Source: Candidatus Sodaliphilus limicaballi
GTDB taxonomy: Bacteria; Bacteroidota; Bacteroidia; Bacteroidales; Muribaculaceae
Assembly: GCA_018065815.1 (NCBI GenBank)
Contig: JAGHSP010000012.1
Location: forward strand, 1 to 5,526
Reading direction: 5' to 3'
Length of the DNA: 5,526 nt
Part shown: piece after piece, positions 1 through 5,526 of the stretch
Layout of the letters: each line of letters starts with the position of its first letter
Numbering within the stretch: position 1 is the first letter of the stretch
The notes under the pieces: model-generated
Database searches by the model: none
What the model saw: the letters and a program-made list of their open reading frames with translations, nothing else
What the model was told of the DNA's origin: nothing
Translations under genes and position numbers: made by a program

Positions 1-32
1 AAACTATCTGCTCCCCCACCTGTTAGTCTGTC

Positions 33-2510
33 TTACTTGTTGCGTACTGGACGCACAGATGCTCCCAATGAACGGATATTTGGACTCAATTCGAGACGAC
101 TCGAACTTGTGCTAAATCTCAAACAATATCCACCTGTGCTATTCACACGTGAGAGCGTACTCGACCAATATCTGCCGGCCTTACAATCGCTATTCAATGC
201 GGAGTCTTGGCGGTATCCAGCCAATGGCAGTAAAATTGAGTTGCCGTTGCTCTTGCTTGTTATCTTGAGGGCATATACATTTTTTGTGTTTATCACCTCA
301 CATATAGTGTATTGGCTATCGATCAAGTCTTTAAATTCCTGTTCACTGGGCATGCGCCATCCATGGCCCCAGTGTGTTGTTGCGGCATCGTCATTGGGGA
401 GGAGGTTAGTGAGATTTTTGTATTTTACGCCGTCTATCGTTGAGCCAATGTAATAGCCGTTTTGGTACCAGCAACTTCCTGTTGAACCATCGGCAAAGGT
501 ATATTTGGTTGCATGATTTGGCGATGTTTCTCCTGGGGTCATCCACTTGTAGTGTGCCCAGTCGAAGGTGTGCGCTTCGTTTCTAGCATATCCTGCGGCA
601 TCGCCCCAGGCGAAATATAGCCCGTTGTCCTGTGGAGTCTCGGCCCCGATGTTACATGTTGCCCACAACACGCCGCCAGGGAGACCAAGGTCAACATACT
701 CATGGGTATCTGCGTCCTTATCCTTACCAAGCATGATATTGACGAGCATGTTGATGTCGCTCACATCGGTAACACCGTCTCTGTTGACATCGGTATCGAA
801 GACTATTGACTTGCCTAGGAGCGAATTTATAACGGCATTGAGGTCTATAATATCCACAATATCGTCACCATCGATGTCACCTGGCGTAATTATATGGTCG
901 TCGAGAATATTATTGAATTGTTTCCAATAATCGGTTTCACGATATTTGTCTCCACTGCCTTTAGGGCAATGTAATGTGGCAGTTTCATAGGTTGAGCTAC
1001 TAAATATGTCATTGCTTAGCACAACCGGTACCTTGCGTTCTACATATACATCTTTCAGGCCAAAGCAAGCCGAAAACGCATTTTCATCGATTTTGTTGAT
1101 TGTGCTGGGTATTGTGAGCGAAGATATTCCCTGCTGGGCTGCAAACGCATATTCACCTATTGCTGTGACCGTGCGAGGTATATTAGTCACCCTGCATCCT
1201 GCTATGAGCGTGTTAGTGCAGGTCTCAATAATTGCGTTACAGTTGTCTCGAGAGTCATAGACTGTGTTCTCTTCATCAACAACAATGGAAGAAAGCCCCC
1301 AACATGCGCCAAAGGCAAATGTACCGATAGACTTAACCGAAGCGGGGATATAAAGTGATGCCAGTGAGCTGCAGTTGAGGAACGCTCGTTGGCCAATGTG
1401 TACAACGGTGTTAGGGAGTGTGATTGATAACGGCCCGCCATTGTTTTCGGCATTGAACGCGTTGTCTCCGATTCCTAATGTACCGTCAGCTATCTCGACC
1501 CTGGCATTACCTGCCATTGTGCCTTTGAAGGTGTATGCTACTTTACCCAGGTATATAATGCCATCGGGAAGGGTAGCGTATAGATTATTATACCACGGGG
1601 TTCCATAGAATGCAAACTCGCCAATCGAAACCACCGAGTCAGGAATGGTTAATGACAACAGGTTGCTGCAGCCATAAAATGAAGTTCCTCCGATTGAAGT
1701 GACCGAATTAGGTAGAACAACTGACGATAGACCGCTGCAGCCCGAGAAAGCATTTTCCCCTATTGAAATGACCGAACCGGGGATTGTAATATCAGAGAGT
1801 GAGGTGCATAGTATGAACGCATTTTCACCTATAGAAGTCACGGAGCCGGGTATAAGAGTAGCCTTGCAACCTTTTATCAGGTTATTAGTGCTTGTTTCAA
1901 TGATTGCATTGCAGTTATCGCGAGAGTCATACACAGGATTCCCCTCATCAACAATGATGGACCCGAGCCCGCTACATGCATTAAACGCATACTTACTTAT
2001 AGATGTTACCGAGCGTGGGATTTCAAGTGTTGACAGTTTGCTACATCTATAGAACGCAAAATTGTCAATAACCGATACCGAATTAGGGATTGTAATATGT
2101 GTAAGTTCGCTACAATTCGAAAAAACCGAACTCTTTAAATGACTAATTGAGTTGGACAGGGTTACCTCTGTGAGACTGATGCAACCATAGAAGGCCCACT
2201 CGCCAACGCTAGTCACCGTATTGGGTATTGAGACCTTTGTAAGATCGCTGCAATGATAAAAAGAGTAATCGTCTATTGAGGTGACAGGATATGTGGCTCC
2301 CGAGTATTCTACCAAGGACGGAATACTGATGTCGCCAGCATAGCTTGAGGGCGTAACTCCTGTGGGGATTGATTCAGTGGTAGCTGTCACGCTCACCGCC
2401 GTGCTGTCGCTATTGAAATTATAAGCGATACCGCCTGCCATGAAGTCGTAGGCACAGGCAGCCTGCCATGCAATGGCACACAATGTAAATAAAAATAATA
2501 ATCGTTTCAT
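33..2510 (-). CDS. Secreted BspA-type leucine-rich-repeat protein with dockerin and FISUMP domains (825 aa)
   Basis: Seen: residues 1-20 look like a signal peptide (KR, hydrophobic core, ACA before Y21). Residues about 77-535 hold some 14 repeats with a 23-residue period of the form SVTSIGxxAFxxCxxLxxxxIP, the BspA (LRR_5) type. Two repeats carry a longer DSRDNCNAIIET insert (185-221, 408-445) and one a TPWYNN...GKVAYTFKG insert (304-330). Residues 544-596 are two dockerin-like calcium loops (D545/D547/D549/D553/D556 and D574/N576/D578/D582/D585). Residues 604-823 match a FISUMP domain: EYVDLGLP, YFAWGD, WGHGWRMPSEQEF, GRYWSST, and final SVRPVR. Known: BspA-type LRRs are common in host-associated Bacteroidales and some bind host or bacterial surfaces; the role of FISUMP is unclear. 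Inferred: an exported adhesin-like or matrix protein; ligand unknown. No lipobox (QAAC) and no obvious C-terminal sorting signal. The ATG is the first after an in-frame TAA 24 bases upstream. It is a single-gene unit with its own promoter. Architecture is secure, function is not. Confidence 0.93.
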   Translation of the reverse strand: MKRLLFLFTLCAIAWQAACAYDFMAGGIAYNFNSDSTAVSVTATTESIPTGVTPSSYAGDISIPSLVEYSGATYPVTSIDDYSFYHCSDLTKVSIPNTVTSVGEWAFYGCISLTEVTLSNSISHLKSSVFSNCSELTHITIPNSVSVIDNFAFYRCSKLSTLEIPRSVTSISKYAFNACSGLGSIIVDEGNPVYDSRDNCNAIIETSTNNLIKGCKATLIPGSVTSIGENAFILCTSLSDITIPGSVISIGENAFSGCSGLSSVVLPNSVTSIGGTSFYGCSNLLSLTIPDSVVSIGEFAFYGTPWYNNLYATLPDGIIYLGKVAYTFKGTMAGNARVEIADGTLGIGDNAFNAENNGGPLSITLPNTVVHIGQRAFLNCSSLASLYIPASVKSIGTFAFGACWGLSSIVVDEENTVYDSRDNCNAIIETCTNTLIAGCRVTNIPRTVTAIGEYAFAAQQGISSLTIPSTINKIDENAFSACFGLKDVYVERKVPVVLSNDIFSSSTYETATLHCPKGSGDKYRETDYWKQFNNILDDHIITPGDIDGDDIVDIIDLNAVINSLLGKSIVFDTDVNRDGVTDVSDINMLVNIMLGKDKDADTHEYVDLGLPGGVLWATCNIGAETPQDNGLYFAWGDAAGYARNEAHTFDWAHYKWMTPGETSPNHATKYTFADGSTGSCWYQNGYYIGSTIDGVKYKNLTNLLPNDDAATTHWGHGWRMPSEQEFKDLIDSQYTICEVINTKNVYALKITSKSNGNSILLPLAGYRQDSALNSDCKAGRYWSSTLSRVNSTGGYCLRFSTSSSRLELSPNIRSLGASVRPVRNK
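1176..1289 (-). repeat. Extended LRR module, copy B (DSRDNCNAIIET type)
   Basis: Encodes residues 408-445 of the LRR protein and is closely related to the module at 1848-1958, sharing VYDSRDNCNAIIET and the cysteines C424 and C439 with the same 15-residue spacing. An extra cysteine (C431) lies between them. The DNA copies are visibly related but not identical, so this is an old or selected duplication rather than a fresh one. Confidence 0.7.
1848..1958 (-). repeat. Extended LRR module, copy A (DSRDNCNAIIET type)
   Basis: Encodes residues 185-221 of the LRR protein: an LRR unit lengthened by an insert with VDEGNPVYDSRDNC, NAIIET and LIKGC. A second copy lies at 1176-1289. Both copies keep two cysteines 15 residues apart (C200 and C215 here) that flank the NAIIET stretch, which could pair in the exported protein. 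This insert is a recurring element of BspA-type repeats in Bacteroidales. Confidence 0.7.
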
Positions 2511-2549
2511 ATCTATCTTTTTTGGCGTTTACAAGTGATGTCTATGCCA

Positions 2550-2581
2550 CAAAATTAACAAAAAAAACGATATCATACAAG
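2550..2581 (-). promoter_or_regulatory. Bacteroides-type promoter of the LRR/FISUMP gene
   Basis: Minus strand: CTTG (2581-2578), a 20-base spacer, then TAATTTTG (2557-2550), an exact match to the Bacteroides -7 element TAnnTTTG with a near match to the -33 TTTG. Transcription would start near 2543-2546, giving a leader of about 35 bases ending in AAAAAAGATAGAT before the ATG, with no clear Shine-Dalgarno sequence. The spacer contains eight T in a row (2567-2560). Assigned by consensus only; AT-rich DNA gives chance matches, but position and spacing fit. Confidence 0.55.
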
Positions 2582-2612
2582 CATAAGACCGCATACCAAA
2601 AATAGGGGGGGG

Positions 2613-2664
2613 TAATACGTTGAGTATCAGTATTATACATTTTAAAAATTTTTTAAATAAAATG
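2613..2664. promoter_or_regulatory. Two adjacent small dyads upstream of the LRR gene promoter
   Basis: TAATAC-N11-GTATTA (2613-2635) is followed after two bases by CATTTTA-N13-TAAAATG (2638-2664), each with perfect arms. They lie some 70-120 bases upstream of the predicted transcription start of the LRR gene and could be operator half-sites. Arms of 6-7 bases in AT-rich DNA are also expected by chance. Confidence 0.2.
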
Positions 2665-2710
2665 AATAAGGGTGTATCCAAGACGGGTACGTCCTCGTTT
2701 TGGCAGGTGT

Positions 2711-2753
2711 AGAAAAAGCACAAGGCGGGGTGTCTCGCCGACACTCCGCCTTG
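2711..2753 (-). terminator. Intrinsic terminator of hppA
   Basis: On the minus strand a 13-base arm CAAGGCGGAGTGT pairs with ACACCCCGCCTTG across the 7-base loop CGGCGAG, with a single A/C mismatch. TGCTTTTTCT follows directly. The hairpin begins about 40 bases after the hppA stop codon. On the plus strand no T-run follows the hairpin, so it acts in the hppA direction only. It separates hppA from the downstream LRR gene. Confidence 0.85.
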
Positions 2754-2792
2754 CCTCTAGGGTTGATTCAATGTGCAATAAAATATAAGTGG

Positions 2793-5183
2793 TTATTTAC
2801 TAGTCATCTTGTAGAATGAACGGTACACGAAGTAAACCGCGATGAGGACAAAGACGATGCCCACGTAAGGCGCGATGGCCTTGAAGTCGTCGCTGATGGC
2901 GATTTCCATTGCAAGCACGCCGAAGAGGGTTGTGAACTTGATGATGGGGTTCAATGCCACTGAACTGGTGTCCTTGAAGGGGTCGCCCACGGTGTCGCCC
3001 ACCACCGATGCGTCGTGCAAGTCGGTACCCTTTGCTTTGAGGTCAACCTCAACCACTTTCTTGGCATTGTCCCATGCGCCGCCGGCATTGGCCATGAACA
3101 CTGCCTGGAACAAGCCGAACACTGCGATAGAGATGAGGTAGCTCACGAAGAGGCACACTGCGTCGTCGCCGCCGATGCTGGCAGGTGACGAGAGGCATGC
3201 AAAGCCCAGCGCGAAACAGAAGATGGCGATGAAGATGTTGATCATACCCCTCTGGGCATACTCGGTGCATATTTCTACCACCTTTTGCGACTTGGCGATG
3301 TCGGCCTTCTTGGGTGCGTTAGAGTCGAGCTTGATGTTCTTCTTGATGTACTCAACGGCACGGTTAGCGCCTGTGGTAACTGCTTGCATTGACGATCCGG
3401 TGAACCAGAACACCACGCAACCGCCCAGCAGGAATCCCAGGATTGAATAGGGATTGAGCAGGGTGAGGATTTGTGCAGGCTCGATGCCCAGGGTCTCCTT
3501 GATCATGAGGATGAGCGAGAAGATCATGGTTGTTGCACCAGCCACAGCGGTGCCGATGAGCACGGGTTTAGCAGTTGCCTTGAAGGTGTTGCCAGCGCCG
3601 TCGTTGGCTTCAAGGTAGTATTTAGCCTTCTCAAAGTCGGGGGTGAAGCCAAACTCGTCTTCGATTTCCTTCTTTGCCTTCTCTTTGTCGTCCTCGATGA
3701 GCGAGAGCTCATACACGCTCTGCGCGTTGTCGGTCACAGGGCCATAGCTATCAACGGCGATGGTCACGGGACCCATGCCCAGCATACCGAAAGCTACAAG
3801 GCCGAAAGCGAAGATTGAGTGATACTCGCTGAATATGTTTGCCATGCCGAACTCGGTTGACGCGAGGTAAGCGCCAAGCATGAGCACGAAGAACACCATG
3901 CCTGTCCAGAAACTGCCGAAGTTACCTGCCACAAGACCCGACAGGATGTTGAGTGAAGCACCGCCCTGGCGAGAGGTCTCCACAACATCGTTGACGTGGG
4001 TCGATGTGGGCGAAGTGAACCACTTGGTGATTTCGGGGATAAGCGCAGCTCCGAGCGTACCGCAGCTGATAATGATAGAAAGTCCCAACCAGTAGTTATG
4101 ACCGAGGTCCTTGAGCAGGAAGTAGCTAGTGGCAAATGTAGCGATAATCGAGAGGATAGAAGTGATCCACACCAGGCTGGTGAGAGGCTTCTCGAAGTCG
4201 AGGTCATCGGCCTTGCTGTACTTAGCCTTTGCGATAGCACCATTAATATAATAAGAGAGTATAGAAGACACAACGCCCAGAATGCGCATCACGAAGATCC
4301 ACACGAGCAGCTGGGTCTGGTACTGAGGATCAACAGCCAGCAGGATGAACGACACGAGAGCCACGCCAGTAACGCCATAGGTCTCAAAACCGTCGGCAGT
4401 GGGGCCAATGCTGTCGCCAGCGTTGTCACCAGTGCAGTCGGCAATCACACCGGGGTTGCGGGGGTCGTCCTCGCCAATCTTGAACACCACCTTCATCAGG
4501 TCGCTGCCTATGTCGGCAATCTTGGTGAAGATACCACCTGCGATGCGCAGCGCGCTAGCTCCGAGCGACTCGCCGATGGCAAAGCCGATGAAGCAGCTGC
4601 CAGCGAGGTCGCCAGGCATGCACAGCAAGATGGTGAGCATGAGCACCAGCTCAACGCAGATGAGGAGCACACCGATGCTCATACCTGCGCTCAACGGGAT
4701 GTTGAGCAGGTCGAGGGGCTTGCGGCGCAGCGAGGCAAATGCCATGCGAGAGTTGGCAAATGTGTTCATGCGCACGCCGAACCATGCCACCAGGTAAGAA
4801 CCCAGCACACCCACTACGGTCCATGCCAGAATGAGCAGCACTTTATAAATCCTCATGCCTTCCAGCACTCCGAAGTATAATGCTATTGCCGCACCGATAA
4901 ACAGGAACAGGATACCCAGGAACTTGCCCTGCTGCTTGAGATAAGTGGAACATGTCTTGAATATCACATTACCCATTTCAAGCATTGACGCATGAACCTT
5001 GAGTTTCTTTACACGGTAAAATTGGTAATAGCCAAACAGCATGCCCAACAATACAACTGCAAAACCCCAGTAGAGGATCTTGCTGTCGCTGGCAAAACCT
5101 GCAGGCATTTCCAGATTAGCTTCACTAGCATGAAGCAAGGCGGGAAGTGACAACGCCGCCAAAGCACTTAATGCTTTCTTCAT
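2793..5183 (-). CDS. hppA: Membrane-bound pyrophosphatase, ion-translocating (H+-PPase/Na+-PPase family; probably K+-independent)
   Basis: Integral inner-membrane pump that hydrolyses pyrophosphate in the cytoplasm and exports H+ and/or Na+, recovering energy from biosynthetic PPi. Seen: 796 residues with about 16 or more hydrophobic segments after a signal-like N-terminus (1-19, LLHA then SEA). Family motifs are in order: DIGSD 224-228, EDDPRNP 238-244, DCTGDNAGD 249-257, ADGFETY 263-269 with the gate-region Glu E267, DSYGPVTDNA 478-487, GNTFKATAK 531-539, MANAGGAWDNAKK 697-709 and VVGDTVGDPFKDTS 728-740. K535 sits where K+-dependent enzymes have Ala and K+-independent ones have Lys. Between D228 and EDDPRNP it is one residue shorter than canonical enzymes, and DNAGG is replaced by DNAQS. 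Length is above the roughly 650-750 usual for bacteria. Known: a divergent Na+-regulated H+-pumping subfamily has this Lys (Chlorobium limicola and Cellulomonas fimi enzymes). Inferred: membership of that branch; the transported ion cannot be proved from sequence. The ATG is the first after an in-frame TAA 18 bases upstream. Own promoter and terminator. Automatic annotation might call it a sodium-translocating pyrophosphatase. Confidence 0.95.
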   Translation of the reverse strand: MKKALSALAALSLPALLHASEANLEMPAGFASDSKILYWGFAVVLLGMLFGYYQFYRVKKLKVHASMLEMGNVIFKTCSTYLKQQGKFLGILFLFIGAAIALYFGVLEGMRIYKVLLILAWTVVGVLGSYLVAWFGVRMNTFANSRMAFASLRRKPLDLLNIPLSAGMSIGVLLICVELVLMLTILLCMPGDLAGSCFIGFAIGESLGASALRIAGGIFTKIADIGSDLMKVVFKIGEDDPRNPGVIADCTGDNAGDSIGPTADGFETYGVTGVALVSFILLAVDPQYQTQLLVWIFVMRILGVVSSILSYYINGAIAKAKYSKADDLDFEKPLTSLVWITSILSIIATFATSYFLLKDLGHNYWLGLSIIISCGTLGAALIPEITKWFTSPTSTHVNDVVETSRQGGASLNILSGLVAGNFGSFWTGMVFFVLMLGAYLASTEFGMANIFSEYHSIFAFGLVAFGMLGMGPVTIAVDSYGPVTDNAQSVYELSLIEDDKEKAKKEIEDEFGFTPDFEKAKYYLEANDGAGNTFKATAKPVLIGTAVAGATTMIFSLILMIKETLGIEPAQILTLLNPYSILGFLLGGCVVFWFTGSSMQAVTTGANRAVEYIKKNIKLDSNAPKKADIAKSQKVVEICTEYAQRGMINIFIAIFCFALGFACLSSPASIGGDDAVCLFVSYLISIAVFGLFQAVFMANAGGAWDNAKKVVEVDLKAKGTDLHDASVVGDTVGDPFKDTSSVALNPIIKFTTLFGVLAMEIAISDDFKAIAPYVGIVFVLIAVYFVYRSFYKMTSK

Positions 5184-5250
5184 AGTTAATAAGTTTTAAA
5201 AGATAGTTGTTTAGGTTTATTTTGAGTTTATTTGATTCAATAAAGGTGCA

Positions 5251-5281
5251 CAAAATTATAACATTTGGCTCAAATAACAAA
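5251..5281 (-). promoter_or_regulatory. Bacteroides-type promoter of hppA
   Basis: Minus strand: TTTG (5281-5278), a 19-base spacer, then TAATTTTG (5258-5251), matching both parts of the Bacteroides consensus with standard spacing. The predicted start near 5244-5247 gives an AT-rich leader of about 62 bases with no Shine-Dalgarno sequence. It shares the ten-base core TAATTTTGTG with the promoter of the downstream gene. Assigned by consensus only. Confidence 0.65.
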
Positions 5282-5465
5282 ATTTAAGACTTAAAAAATA
5301 AAAATACCCTTAACTTTTTAACAAAATTAAAAACTCTTTCGTTTGAAATCGTAAACTTTTAAAACGAAACCACCAGGGTGTTTTGCCTGAACTGCGTCCT
5401 GCGTGTCGGCTTTCAGCCTCTCATTACAAAATCACGTGTGAGTGAGATCCGCGCGGGGAATCTGC

Positions 5466-5498
5466 AAAAAATCTATTGTAGTATAGTTACAACAGATT
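5466..5498 (-). terminator. Possible AU-rich terminator of an upstream minus-strand gene
   Basis: On the minus strand AATCTGTTGTA and TACAATAGATT form an 11-base-pair stem (one G-U pair) around the 7-base loop ACTATAC, and the strand continues as six T in a row. The G-U pair is only possible in the minus-strand transcript; in the plus-strand RNA the same position would be an A/C mismatch, which favours minus-strand use. The stem is weak because it is AT-rich. A minus-strand frame open from the window edge ends at TAG 5475-5473, inside this stem, so the upstream gene could finish here, but that is not established. Confidence 0.4.
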
Positions 5499-5526
5499 GC
5501 TCTGATTTAACTGAATATGAAATTAT

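Larger units (their letters stand above)
5184..5526. other. Intergenic region upstream of hppA with a GC-rich island
   Basis: This 343-base stretch has no convincing gene. From low to high coordinates it holds the hppA leader and promoter, an AT-rich segment (about 22% GC over 5191-5370) with the dyad TTTCGTTT-N17-AAACGAAA (5337-5369), a GC-rich island of about 56% GC (5371-5465), the hairpin at 5470-5498 and an AT-rich edge. One plus-strand frame is open from 5363 to the window edge (54 codons, no ATG), including the phrase RVGFQPLITKSRVSEIR. A plus-strand ATG at 5517-5519 (ATG AAA TTA) could start a divergent gene outside the window. None of these can be decided from this sequence. Confidence 0.5.

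Noticed and set aside
1..32. Terminator of the LRR gene
   Set aside because: Only 32 bases follow the stop codon and no stable hairpin or T-run is visible in them.
723..881. Evidence for a cellulosome
   Set aside because: A dockerin alone is not enough: the protein has no catalytic domain and no cohesin or scaffoldin is present in the window.
37..2052. Several plus-strand open frames of 77-138 codons across the LRR gene
   Set aside because: They are shadows produced by the repetitive LRR coding sequence on the other strand and show no protein features of their own.
906..2290. CRISPR-like regularly spaced repeats
   Set aside because: The periodicity of about 69 bases is the 23-residue LRR coding period; the repeats are degenerate and in frame.
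2448..2510. Lipoprotein signal on the LRR protein (Cys19)
   Set aside because: The residues before the cysteine are QAA, without the required Leu/Val/Ile at -3; signal peptidase I cleavage after ACA fits better.
2678..2700. Second terminator (GACG-GGTA-CGTC hairpin)
   Set aside because: The stem is only four base pairs plus a bulged extension and no T-run follows on either strand.
2529..2744. 71-codon minus-strand open frame in the spacer between the two genes
   Set aside because: It would start with GTG inside the hppA terminator hairpin and run across the C8 run and the LRR promoter; it has no start-site signal and no recognisable sequence.
3996..4880. 294-codon open frame on the plus strand across hppA
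   Set aside because: It is antisense to the strongly conserved PPase motifs, has a His/Gln/Ala-rich composition with no membrane or domain signature, and is explained by the codon bias of hppA.

Overview
The window reads as chromosomal DNA from an anaerobic, probably host-associated member of the Bacteroidales (Prevotella- or Muribaculaceae-like; genus not resolvable here). Three things point that way: a secreted BspA-type leucine-rich-repeat protein ending in a FISUMP domain, two promoters matching the Bacteroides consensus (TTTG, about 19-20 bases, TAnnTTTG) rather than the sigma70 one, and start codons preceded by A/T-rich leaders with no clear Shine-Dalgarno sequence.

Both genes lie on the minus strand, so the order of transcription is from high to low coordinates. 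At 5526-5184 is a 343-base non-coding stretch. It holds an AU-rich hairpin followed by a U-run (5466-5498), an unexplained GC-rich island (about 56% GC, 5371-5465) and a very AT-rich segment (about 22% GC) carrying the promoter of the next gene. At 5183-2793 is hppA, a 796-residue membrane-bound pyrophosphatase that couples PPi hydrolysis to ion export. Its motifs suggest the divergent, K+-independent branch rather than the usual Bacteroides Na+ pump type. A good intrinsic terminator (2711-2753) closes it.

At 2710-2511 is a short regulatory spacer with a C8 run, two small dyads and a second Bacteroides-type promoter whose spacer contains a T8 run. At 2510-33 is an 825-residue secreted protein: signal peptide, about 14 BspA-type LRRs, a two-repeat dockerin and a FISUMP domain. 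Only 32 bases follow its stop, so its terminator is not visible.

The terminator plus new promoter between the genes argues for two independent transcription units: a housekeeping bioenergetic enzyme and a surface/secreted protein. I see no functional link between them and no convincing new multi-gene system. The best leads are the pump's motif set, the homopolymer runs at the surface-protein promoter, and the GC-rich island upstream of hppA.
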